From Dethiosulfovibrio russensis (GTDB taxonomy: Bacteria > Synergistota > Synergistia > Synergistales > Dethiosulfovibrionaceae), in the NCBI RefSeq assembly GCF_021568855.1, contig NZ_JAKGUG010000007.1, forward strand, positions 30,628 through 94,627: a stretch of DNA of 64,000 nt. The letters run 5' to 3'. The first letter of the stretch is position 1; every line of letters starts with the position of its first letter. The position numbers were made by a program, and so were the translations under genes. Below the pieces are notes generated by a model. The model was not told the DNA's origin. It made no database searches and was given only the letters and a program-made list of their open reading frames with translations. Below are positions 17,679 through 25,683 of this stretch, one piece after another.

Positions 17679-18503
17679 ATGAGACGCTATATAGTCGCGG
17701 CAGCCCAGATGGACAGTGGACCGGAAAAAGAGATCAACTTGATTCATATGGAGGCAATGATCGAAGAGGCGGGGAAACTTGGCGCATCCCTCATCGTCTT
17801 CCCTGAGACGTCCACCTTGCTGCCATCGTCGGGCATCGAAAAGGAGGAGGGGGCCGAACCGGTCCCCGGTCCATCCACCGACAGGCTCTCCAAGGCGGCA
17901 CGGGAAGCCGGAATATGGGTCCACAGCGGGAGCCTCCTGGAGAGGTTCGAGGGTAACGAAAAATGCTACAACACCTCGGTTCTCATCTCCCCGAAGGGAG
18001 AGGTCACGGCTAAGTATAGAAAGATACACCTCTTCGACGTAAACGTCCATGACGGCCCCTCCGTCAGGGAGTCGGCCAGCTACGCTTCGGGAAACGAGAT
18101 AGTCATGGCCGAGACCCCCCTTGGCAATATCGGCATGTCCATATGCTACGACCTTAGATTCCCCGAGCTGTACAGAATACTGGCCTTGAGGGGCGCACAG
18201 TTGCTGGTCGTCCCGGCCTGTTTCACCTCCGACACCGGCAAAGAACACTGGGAACCTCTTCTTCGAGCCAGAGCCATAGAAAACCTGTGCTACGTAGTGG
18301 CCCCCGGACAGGTCGGTTCGAAGCCCCGATACAGGGCCCACGGCAAATCGATGGTGGTGGATCCCTGGGGAACCGTTACGGCATGCCGGGCCTCCGGAGA
18401 GGGATTGGTCCTGGCCGAGGTGGACCTGGACAGACTCGAATCGCTGAGACACTCGGTGCCATGCCTTCAGAACAGACGCCCCGACGCCTACGACTGGCGG
18501 TAA
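17679..18503 (+). CDS. Nitrilase-superfamily carbon-nitrogen hydrolase
   Basis: 274 residues, the usual size for the Nit1/Nit2/omega-amidase branch. The Glu-Lys-Cys catalytic triad is visible: Glu in 'LIVFPETSTL', Lys in 'AKYRKIHLFD' and Cys in 'MSICYDLRFPELYR'. It should hydrolyse a linear amide such as an omega-amide of a 2-oxo acid or deaminated glutathione in the cytoplasm; the exact substrate is not known. The AAGGAGG upstream of the ATG is a little distant (11 bases). It is monocistronic, ending at a strong two-way terminator shared with the convergent TAXI gene. Confidence 0.9.
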   Translation: MRRYIVAAAQMDSGPEKEINLIHMEAMIEEAGKLGASLIVFPETSTLLPSSGIEKEEGAEPVPGPSTDRLSKAAREAGIWVHSGSLLERFEGNEKCYNTSVLISPKGEVTAKYRKIHLFDVNVHDGPSVRESASYASGNEIVMAETPLGNIGMSICYDLRFPELYRILALRGAQLLVVPACFTSDTGKEHWEPLLRARAIENLCYVVAPGQVGSKPRYRAHGKSMVVDPWGTVTACRASGEGLVLAEVDLDRLESLRHSVPCLQNRRPDAYDWR

Positions 18504-18524
18504 AGACGACGGAAGACATTTAAA

Positions 18525-18556
18525 AAGGTGGGACCCGTAGCTACGGGTCCCACCTT
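18525..18556. terminator. Bidirectional terminator between nitrilase and TAXI genes
   Basis: A perfect 16-bp palindrome (AAGGTGGGACCCGTAG and its complement). On the minus strand it continues into TTTAAATG after the stem's own Ts; on the plus strand into TTCTCT. It serves both convergent genes. Confidence 0.85.
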
Positions 18557-18586
18557 CTCTATCGACGGATTATGGATCGAGATATA

Positions 18587-19549
18587 TTACTTGAGATCCG
18601 GAACGGAGATTCCCGCTTCCTTGTAGAACTTGGCTGCTCCGGGATGGACCGGAACGGAGGCGCCGGCGGTGGCGGTATCGAGGGTAAAGAGCTTGCACTT
18701 GGAGTGGACCTTATGCATCTCCTCGACGTTCTCCCAGAAGGTCTTGGTGATCCTGTAGATAAGATCCTCGGGAAGATCGGCATCGCAGACCCACATGGCC
18801 ATGACGGCGGGGGTGGGGGTATCGTGGTCGACGCCGTTATAGGTGCCGGCGGGGATGGAGCTCTTGACGAAGTAACTGAAGGTTTCGGTCAGCTCGCCCA
18901 TGAACTCGTCGCTGAAGGAGACGAGATCGATGTCGTGAAGAGTGGCCAGGTCCATGATGGACGAGGTGGGATAACCGGCGGTCACGAAACCGACGTCCAG
19001 CTGTCCGTCCTTGAAGCGCTGGGTGGTGTTGTTAAAATCGAGGAAATCGGTGTTCATGTCGGCATACTTGATACCGGCAACCTGAAGGATGGCGGAGACG
19101 TCGCCCTGGACTCCCGAACCGGGGGCTCCCACGGAGACCCTCTTGCCCTTGATATCCATTATGTCCTTGACACCGGAGCCCTTGAGGGTTATGCACTGGA
19201 TGTGCTCGGGATAGAGGGAGGCCACGAGACGGATGTTCTTGTAAGGAGTCTTGAACATACGCTCTCCGTTATAGGCCCAATAGGCCACGTCATTCTGCAC
19301 GAAGGCCATCTCTATCTCGTGGGTTCCGATGAGATTGAGGTTGGCCACAGACGCGTTGCCCGTCTCTCCCGTCATTTGCACGTCCGGAAGATGGCGAGAG
19401 ATAAGGTCGGCCAGTCCACCCCCAACGGGATAATAGGTTCCACCGGTTCCACCGGTCGCCAGGGACACGAAGGTCTTGGCGGATGCGGCACCCGCCACGG
19501 ACATTACCAAAACGCCCACGACCATTAACGCTGTTAAAAACTTGCGCAT
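18587..19549 (-). CDS. TRAP transporter solute receptor, TAXI family
   Basis: 320 residues. A Sec signal peptide of about 24 residues ends at 'AGAASA', and the mature protein starts with the TAXI hallmark 'FVSLATGGTGGTYYPVGGGL', followed by 'VGAPGSGVQGDVSAILQVAG'. It is a periplasmic binding protein for dicarboxylates or amino acids such as glutamate. TAXI receptors normally work with a fused TRAP DctQM permease, but no permease gene is adjacent here, so the partner must be encoded elsewhere. Its divergent neighbour is an orphan Na+-pump beta subunit. Confidence 0.93.
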   Translation of the reverse strand: MRKFLTALMVVGVLVMSVAGAASAKTFVSLATGGTGGTYYPVGGGLADLISRHLPDVQMTGETGNASVANLNLIGTHEIEMAFVQNDVAYWAYNGERMFKTPYKNIRLVASLYPEHIQCITLKGSGVKDIMDIKGKRVSVGAPGSGVQGDVSAILQVAGIKYADMNTDFLDFNNTTQRFKDGQLDVGFVTAGYPTSSIMDLATLHDIDLVSFSDEFMGELTETFSYFVKSSIPAGTYNGVDHDTPTPAVMAMWVCDADLPEDLIYRITKTFWENVEEMHKVHSKCKLFTLDTATAGASVPVHPGAAKFYKEAGISVPDLK

Positions 19550-19742
19550 TACACAACCTCCTTTAGGATATTATTTCCCCTTGCCGATTTTCCATCGGCG
19601 CCTCACGAATAATGGTATTCAAACCGATCTTAGTATAGTAAGAATGTTCCATCGGGTCAAGAAACTCTCCCCTGTATACTTGAACGGATCCCTTAGAGAC
19701 TACCTGGTATATAATCGAGGTAAAAAAATAGGAGGTTATGAT

Positions 19743-20864
19743 ATGGGAACCATATTTCAGTCATTGAGCCAGTTCACACCGCAACAGGCAATAATGATGA
19801 CAGTAGGACTTATACTGATCTATCTCTCCGTGGTCAAAAAGTACGAGCCGAACCTGCTGCTTCCCATGGGGTTCGGCACCATATTGGTGAACATACCTCT
19901 TTCCTCCGCCATCACACACATGGCGGGAGGGCAGATACAGCACGGTGCCCTCAGCCTGCTCTTCGACATGGGCATAGCCACCGAGCTGTTCCCCCTGCTG
20001 ATCTTCATAGCCGTAGGGGCCATGATCGACTTCACCCCGCTGTTTCAGAACCCCGTGACATTTCTCTTCGGACTGAGCGCCCAGGCGGGCATTTTTCTCA
20101 CCATGGGACTGGCCCTTCTCATAGGCTTCGACCTCAAGGAGGCCGCTTCCATAGGGATAATCGGGGCCGCCGACGGCCCCACGTCCATATACGTATCCGC
20201 CCGGTTCGCGCCTCATCTGCTGGGGCCCATATCGGTGGCAGCCTATTCCTACATGGCTATGGTGCCGGTGATACAGCCTCCGGTTATAAAACTCCTCACC
20301 AGCGAGGAAGAGAGACAGCTTCCCATGACATACTCGGCAAAGAGGGTATCGAGAGCGAAGAAGATAATATTTCCCATAGCGGTAACCATCGTGGCGGGGA
20401 TGATAGCCCCTCCCTCGGCGGCGCTGATCGGTTTTCTGATGTTCGGGAACCTGCTGAGAGAGAGCGGCGTGGTCGACCGCCTGGCCAAGGGAGCCCAGAA
20501 CGAGCTGGCGAACATAGTCACTATCCTTCTGGGGCTTGGGATATCGGCATCCATGACGGGGGAGAGATTCATACAGCCTCAGACCCTGCTGATACTGGCC
20601 ATGGGCTTCATGGCCTTCGTGCTGGACACGGCGGTGGGGGTGCTCTCCGCGAAGGGTCTGAACCTCTTCCTGAAAGAAAAGATCAATCCCATGATCGGTG
20701 CCGCCGGGATCTCGGCCTTTCCCATGTCGGCCAGGACGGTTCAACAGCTGGCGGCGGAATCTCAGAAAGGCAACTTCATACTGATGCAGGCGGTAGGAGC
20801 CAACGTGTCGGGTCAGATAGGATCGGTGCTGGCAGGAGGGCTGCTGCTTGCATTTCTGGGATAG
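19743..20864 (+). CDS. Na+-translocating decarboxylase beta subunit (OadB/MmdB/GcdB family)
   Basis: 373 residues with about nine to eleven membrane segments. The ion-path signature 'IGIIGAADGPTSIYVSARFA' holds the conserved Asp used for Na+ movement, and 'FPMSARTVQQLAAE' is the family C-terminal block. In oxaloacetate, methylmalonyl-CoA or glutaconyl-CoA decarboxylases this subunit removes CO2 from carboxybiotin and pumps Na+. No alpha (carboxyltransferase), gamma or biotin carrier genes are nearby, so the subunit is orphaned here. ATG 19743 is chosen for the GGAGG upstream and the family N-terminus. A TATAAT at 19710 could be its -10 box, but no -35 at normal spacing was found. Confidence 0.92.
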   Translation: MGTIFQSLSQFTPQQAIMMTVGLILIYLSVVKKYEPNLLLPMGFGTILVNIPLSSAITHMAGGQIQHGALSLLFDMGIATELFPLLIFIAVGAMIDFTPLFQNPVTFLFGLSAQAGIFLTMGLALLIGFDLKEAASIGIIGAADGPTSIYVSARFAPHLLGPISVAAYSYMAMVPVIQPPVIKLLTSEEERQLPMTYSAKRVSRAKKIIFPIAVTIVAGMIAPPSAALIGFLMFGNLLRESGVVDRLAKGAQNELANIVTILLGLGISASMTGERFIQPQTLLILAMGFMAFVLDTAVGVLSAKGLNLFLKEKINPMIGAAGISAFPMSARTVQQLAAESQKGNFILMQAVGANVSGQIGSVLAGGLLLAFLG

Positions 20865-20934
20865 AGTGGACAGAAAGGATCCAAAGGTATATCATTGCAC
20901 CGGATTACATAGTTTGTAGAAAAAACGAATAAAA

Positions 20935-21073
20935 GAAAAAACCGTTTGGAAGCCGGTGAAAATCCGGCACAGCCCCGCTGCGGTGAGGATGACGAGACGA
21001 AAAAAACGCCACTGGGACCCCCTGGGAAGGCTTTCGTCGAGTATGAATCCAAGTCCGAATACTCTCGGTTTTT
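20935..21073 (+). promoter_or_regulatory. Cobalamin (adenosylcobalamin-type) riboswitch
   Basis: Conserved core blocks are visible: GGAAGCCGGTGAAAATCCGG at 20948 onward, ACAGCCCCGC, and the GCCACTGGGA...CTGGGAAGGC pair at 21008-21031. The closing P1 helix is GAAAAAACCG with CGGTTTTTTC. A strong hairpin at about 21120-21155 lies between aptamer and gene without a T-run, so control is probably translational or uses a non-canonical platform. It governs the downstream surface-protein/TonB operon. Confidence 0.85.
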
Positions 21074-21229
21074 TCGTTGCTTTTGTGTCGTCCTCGAGGG
21101 CCAGGACGGCGCATTTTTCGTGGGGCGACGGCCTTGTGGTCGTCGCTCCACTGTGGAAAGGGGGAAAGCGTAAACCTTTGGAGAGGCCCTCATGAAAGCT
21201 AAAACGGCAAATACGAGGAGGTCTTTTCA

Positions 21230-23386
21230 TTGCGTTTTAAGCGCGTCGCTCTGTTTTCAATGACCCTGGCAGCAGCTCTGTCGATCTATATAGCCGGATC
21301 GGCTTCGGCCTACTGCCCTTTCGCAACCGAGGTAACCTACAGCAACGGATACACCTCGATCAATCTCTACCAGGACCCATCCGCGGTGTTGGGGAAACCC
21401 CACGCTCTCAATCCTTCCTGGGGGCCCTGCCCGGCCGGACCGGTATCGATGGTAGAGCCCTCTTTCGGCACCGATCCCATCACCAAGGCGAACAAGATAA
21501 CCACCATAAGAGACGGCCAGGAAATAGTCGTGACCTTCGACCATCCCGTGGTTGACGACCCGGCCAACCCCTACGGCATCGACTTCGTCGTCTTCGGTAA
21601 TCCTATGTTCATCTACGGAGGATACGCCAACATACCCTACACCACTCCAATAAAGTATCCCACAAGCGTCTTCGCCGAACCGGTAACGGTCTCGGTGAGT
21701 CCTGACGGAGTCACTTGGTACACCTACGAGGGGGGTCCCTACGGCGACGACTTATTCCCGACCCAGGCCGTCAGGATGAGGGAGGATAATTCCTTCCGGG
21801 ACGACGACGGAAGATTTTGGGAGAAGGACTTCACCAAACCGGTGGATCCATCCCTCACCGTGGACGATTTCGGCGGCATCACGGTCTACGAGGCCGACAA
21901 TAAATACGGCGTGTCCGCCGGGGGAACCGGTTTCGACCTTGAGGAGAGCGGATTTACCGAGATAAAGTACGTAAGGCTTACGTCCAGCGGCGGAGAGATA
22001 GACGCCATAGCGGACGTCGATCCTGCTCTCGAGGAAACCTACGTGATCCCTGCCGGAACCGCCTCGGTCGATCTGGATCCCTCTTCTTTATCTCTGAAGT
22101 GGAACGCTCCGAAGGCCACCGGGGACGTCACCTATCACCTCAACCTGTACGGAAACGGCAGCCATCCGGATATCTCCACAGACATCGTCGGATCCGACTT
22201 CGTCGAAACCGTCTTCAAAAACCTCGACGGGCATCAGGGCTACAGGCTTTACATCGGGGCGGACTACACCGACGCCAGCGGAGAGAAGGTCAAGAAAGCG
22301 GGTCTTTGGCAGTTCTACACGAAGAACAGGACCCCCAGGATAATCGAGGTAATTCCCGGTGACGGCAAAAAATACGTCCCCATCGACTCCAGAATAGGGG
22401 TTAAAGCCGAGGATCCCGACGAAGACGTGATCAAATCCGTTCTGTTCTGCGTGTGGAAAGGAAGGGTCACCGACGATAGGGATCCCGACTTCACGTTCAC
22501 AGAAGAGTCCTCCGCTACCGTAGATACGACTCTACCCCTGTCGAACGACATCGCAGAGGTCTTGCCGGATACTACATATACCTGGCGGATAGTTCTTTCC
22601 GACGATCAGGGGGGATCTATCTCCAGCCCCAGGTATACCTTCACCACCGCACCGAAAGGCTTCTCCAGAGAGGAGATAAAGGTCTCCGGAGACGTGGATG
22701 TTTTCAACGGAATAGACACGATATCCACACAGGAGTTGTCGCTGCTGAAAGAGGCTCTGTCCTGCGATATCAACCTCATGAAGGAAACTGTATCTGTCGA
22801 CGCGACGGAGATAGATACGGCATCCACCGGCATCGAGAAACTCGTTTCCGCCGACGCGATTCTCGAAAATGCGCTCTCCTTCGAAATGCCTCTCAGCGGA
22901 GATGCCGACTCCGCCATACTGCCCCTGACGGTGACGTTCGACGAGGAGGACTTCACGGCCTTGAGCCTGGATGTTTCCGCCATATCGTCCGACGTCTTGC
23001 TGGAACATGTACACATAGTCAAATCGATCGGATCGAAAGCATTCGACCTGGTGAAACTGGCAGGAGACGACGTCAACAACATCTTCAACGTAACTCCGAT
23101 TCCGAACTCGAACTCCTATTCGGTCGAGTTCTCCATGCTGATAATGGACAGCGAAACCTCTAAAGTAGAGATCGTAGACATGGACGACCACGGCTATATC
23201 GCCGTTTGGGACGGCAAGAAGGACGGCAAATTAAGCGACCCCATAACCGCTTACAGCCCAAAATCGTCCGAAACCCCTTCCGATCCCAGCGGAGGTTCCG
23301 GCGATAGCTCCGGAGGCTGTTCGGTCTCCAACGCTCCGATGGCACTGATGCTTCTCCTTCCCCTGTTGGGATTGATGAAGAGATAA
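21230..23386 (+). CDS. Synergist-CTERM surface protein in the B12 uptake operon
   Basis: 718 residues. A Sec signal peptide ends near 'AGSASA'. The N-terminal ~250 residues form a domain with 'FVVFGNPMFIYGG' and 'VSVSPDGVTWYTYEG'; one or two fibronectin-III-like domains follow (residues ~285-485), then a beta-rich region with 'YIAVWDGKKDGKLSDP'. The tail 'SGGCSVSNAPMALMLLLPLL' plus basic end is a Synergist-CTERM sorting signal, so the protein is probably processed and anchored at the cell surface. The TTG start has GAGGAGG nine bases upstream. First gene after a cobalamin riboswitch and upstream of a BtuB-like receptor, so a role in corrinoid capture is inferred; no ligand motif is known to me. 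Confidence 0.8.
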   Translation: MRFKRVALFSMTLAAALSIYIAGSASAYCPFATEVTYSNGYTSINLYQDPSAVLGKPHALNPSWGPCPAGPVSMVEPSFGTDPITKANKITTIRDGQEIVVTFDHPVVDDPANPYGIDFVVFGNPMFIYGGYANIPYTTPIKYPTSVFAEPVTVSVSPDGVTWYTYEGGPYGDDLFPTQAVRMREDNSFRDDDGRFWEKDFTKPVDPSLTVDDFGGITVYEADNKYGVSAGGTGFDLEESGFTEIKYVRLTSSGGEIDAIADVDPALEETYVIPAGTASVDLDPSSLSLKWNAPKATGDVTYHLNLYGNGSHPDISTDIVGSDFVETVFKNLDGHQGYRLYIGADYTDASGEKVKKAGLWQFYTKNRTPRIIEVIPGDGKKYVPIDSRIGVKAEDPDEDVIKSVLFCVWKGRVTDDRDPDFTFTEESSATVDTTLPLSNDIAEVLPDTTYTWRIVLSDDQGGSISSPRYTFTTAPKGFSREEIKVSGDVDVFNGIDTISTQELSLLKEALSCDINLMKETVSVDATEIDTASTGIEKLVSADAILENALSFEMPLSGDADSAILPLTVTFDEEDFTALSLDVSAISSDVLLEHVHIVKSIGSKAFDLVKLAGDDVNNIFNVTPIPNSNSYSVEFSMLIMDSETSKVEIVDMDDHGYIAVWDGKKDGKLSDPITAYSPKSSETPSDPSGGSGDSSGGCSVSNAPMALMLLLPLLGLMKR

Positions 23387-23392
23387 CGACGA

Positions 23393-23417
23393 GGGGGCCG
23401 GGAGTTTCCCGGTCCCC
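23393..23417 (+). terminator. Hairpin between the two surface-protein genes
   Basis: Stem of GGGGGCCGGGA with TCCCGGTCCCC and a short loop, followed by TTCTTCG rather than a true T-run. It may be a weak terminator or an mRNA-stabilising structure that sets the ratio of the two proteins. Confidence 0.45.
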
Positions 23418-23442
23418 TTCTTCGAATAGAGGAGGAGTTATC

Positions 23443-25683
23443 TTGAAGAGACTTCGTTTTTTCGCGGCCTCCGTCCTGACATCGATCTTATTGCTTTCCG
23501 GTTCCGCATGGGGGGCCCTTCCCGATATCGTATACCACACGATGGACTTTCCCAACGGAGCCATGGGGGTACTGAGCGACATAGATTCGGAAGGACGAGG
23601 CGGCACGGGAGACATAGTGAGGGTAAACGTCTACGGCGACGCCGTTCTCTACGGATATCGTCACGACGAAGAGGACAAAATACTTCTTGTAGAACATTCG
23701 GGTTACGGCCTAGGTAAGGATATAACCTACATCTTCTCTCCGGGAAAATGGGATTCACCCAGAAGCCTGACCGAGGAGGAATCCTTTTCATGGGATATGA
23801 GAGGACTCGACTTCGACGACAGTTACTTCTACGTGGCCAATCTGATGCAGGGGAGGATAACGAAGGTCAGGATCGACGACCTGAAGGTCATGGATGTCAG
23901 TTTCGACATGGGCTCTTTCGACACGGGAGAGAGTTTCGACGACCAGTTCGGCCATCTGGCCGAGGACGTCATATTGGCCCCGGACGGTTTTCTATACGCC
24001 ATGGATCAAACCTACGAAAGCTACCCGCTGGAACTGGGAAGCGGGACGGTTTTCAAGATAGACCCGACCACCATGAAGGCGGTGGACTGGGCCAAGGTAG
24101 GGGCCAGTCCGTGGGACATGGCCTATCACGACGGTTACGTCTACGTCTCCTGTTTCGGAGGCTCCATGTTCACAAACGGCTACAAGGAGACCGACCGTCC
24201 CCTGATTCAGAGGATCCCCGTATCATCGATGAGGGGAGCCACTCAGAACATAGCGGGGAAAGACATAATAAACTCGGAGAACGACATGAACGGCTATATG
24301 CTGTTGGAAATAGGAAGCGACGGAACCATATACATAACGAGCTACCAGATAAAGGACCCTTTCTCCTCCAGGGTCTATATAGGCAACGTCGACACACTGT
24401 CATCCGAGCCTACATTCGATTCCTCCACGCTGAAAAAGGTAGCCACCTTCGCCGGATGGAGTCGAGCCAGTCTAATGGACAGAACGAGGAACCTGTGCTG
24501 GATATCCGACTCCGGAACGAGCAGAAACGACGCTAAACTGGTGGCCTTCGACTCCACTGGAATCGTAGAATCCTACGAGGGGTCCTCTCTGGGAGGCTAC
24601 CCGAACATGCTCGCCCTGACAGGCAAAAACGAGAAACCCGATTCATCGAGTAACGAACCTCCATCGGCTCCCCTGCTATCGACTCCTCCAAACTGCGCGG
24701 CAATGCCTCCGAACGAGACGGATCTATCTTGGGAGAGATCTACCGATCCCGACGGTGATTCACTACTATACCGGATATACCTCGCCCCCGACAGCGATGA
24801 CCTGACGTACATAGCCACGGTCGCGGGAACTTCCTTCAAGCCCAAGCTTAAAAGTTCCTCCCCATATCGGTGGACCATAGTGGCGGACGACGAAAAGGGC
24901 GGTCGGACGAGCTCGAAAACAGGCAAATTCACCACAACCGGCTACTCCGATCCGCTATTTCCGTCCGTTCCGGAGGACCGTTACGAAGATTCCGGGATAG
25001 CCCTGCTCAGGACAAAGGGCGGTGTAATCGACGACGACCTGCTAGAAGATCACCGTACTCTATCGTCCTCGGATATAACGTCCTTGAAGGTCCTATCGCT
25101 GGATATACCTTCCATCTCCGGAAACGAACTCGTTATCGACACCACCACGACGGGAGGGTGCTACGGCATCGTGGAGATAGCCATCACAGCCGATTCGTCG
25201 GATCTATCGGCATGGGACGGCCTATTCGAAAAACTGACTGCCCCGGCGTCGGACCAGAACGCCATGAGGCATCGAATAGTCTCCCGTATGTCTCCAATAA
25301 TTTCCATACAGGGAAAGACTATCGATCCGACCTCGAACATGTCCGAATCTCAGAAGGAACTGGCCATCGAAGCCTATCCCTGTGGAAACAGAATACTTAT
25401 GTCCTTCTCGATAATAGTCGTCGACGATGACGACTTCGCCGAACCGAGAACCGCCGTCGACTCGTCGGGCAACAGATATTTCGTGATCTCCGACGGAGAT
25501 CGCGACGGGAAACTCAAGCTCAGCCTGGGACTCGGGGTCCTGGAGGAAAAAGACGACGAGACGCCGTCGAACTATTCTTTCCCCAGTTCGACGGGATGCG
25601 AGGTAGGATCTATGGGAATAGGTTCCCTGTCCTTGTTGCTCCCGGTCCTGATAGGACTTTTAAGGAGATCGTCAAAACGATGA
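23443..25683 (+). CDS. Propeller-like Synergist-CTERM surface protein, candidate BtuG analogue
   Basis: 746 residues. Sec signal peptide ending near 'SGSAWG', then about 370 residues with repeated blade-like strands ('YFYVANLMQGRITKVRIDD', 'GFLYAMDQTYESYP', 'WDMAYHDGYVYVSCFGGS', 'GTIYITSYQIKD') typical of YncE/lactonase-type beta-propellers. A fibronectin-III domain follows (residues ~405-505), then a C-terminal domain with 'VISDGDRDGKL' resembling the partner gene, and a Synergist-CTERM tail (TGCEVGS, hydrophobic run, RRSSKR). TTG start with GGAGGAG upstream. Bacteroides BtuG is a surface beta-propeller that hands B12 to BtuB; the same position under a B12 riboswitch suggests a convergent analogue. 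This is inference from context. Confidence 0.75.
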   Translation: MKRLRFFAASVLTSILLLSGSAWGALPDIVYHTMDFPNGAMGVLSDIDSEGRGGTGDIVRVNVYGDAVLYGYRHDEEDKILLVEHSGYGLGKDITYIFSPGKWDSPRSLTEEESFSWDMRGLDFDDSYFYVANLMQGRITKVRIDDLKVMDVSFDMGSFDTGESFDDQFGHLAEDVILAPDGFLYAMDQTYESYPLELGSGTVFKIDPTTMKAVDWAKVGASPWDMAYHDGYVYVSCFGGSMFTNGYKETDRPLIQRIPVSSMRGATQNIAGKDIINSENDMNGYMLLEIGSDGTIYITSYQIKDPFSSRVYIGNVDTLSSEPTFDSSTLKKVATFAGWSRASLMDRTRNLCWISDSGTSRNDAKLVAFDSTGIVESYEGSSLGGYPNMLALTGKNEKPDSSSNEPPSAPLLSTPPNCAAMPPNETDLSWERSTDPDGDSLLYRIYLAPDSDDLTYIATVAGTSFKPKLKSSSPYRWTIVADDEKGGRTSSKTGKFTTTGYSDPLFPSVPEDRYEDSGIALLRTKGGVIDDDLLEDHRTLSSSDITSLKVLSLDIPSISGNELVIDTTTTGGCYGIVEIAITADSSDLSAWDGLFEKLTAPASDQNAMRHRIVSRMSPIISIQGKTIDPTSNMSESQKELAIEAYPCGNRILMSFSIIVVDDDDFAEPRTAVDSSGNRYFVISDGDRDGKLKLSLGLGVLEEKDDETPSNYSFPSSTGCEVGSMGIGSLSLLLPVLIGLLRRSSKR

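Noticed and set aside
19680..19715. Complete sigma70 promoter (TTGAAC/TATAAT) for the decarboxylase beta subunit
   Set aside because: The spacer would be 24 bases, too long; only the -10 candidate is kept as a comment.
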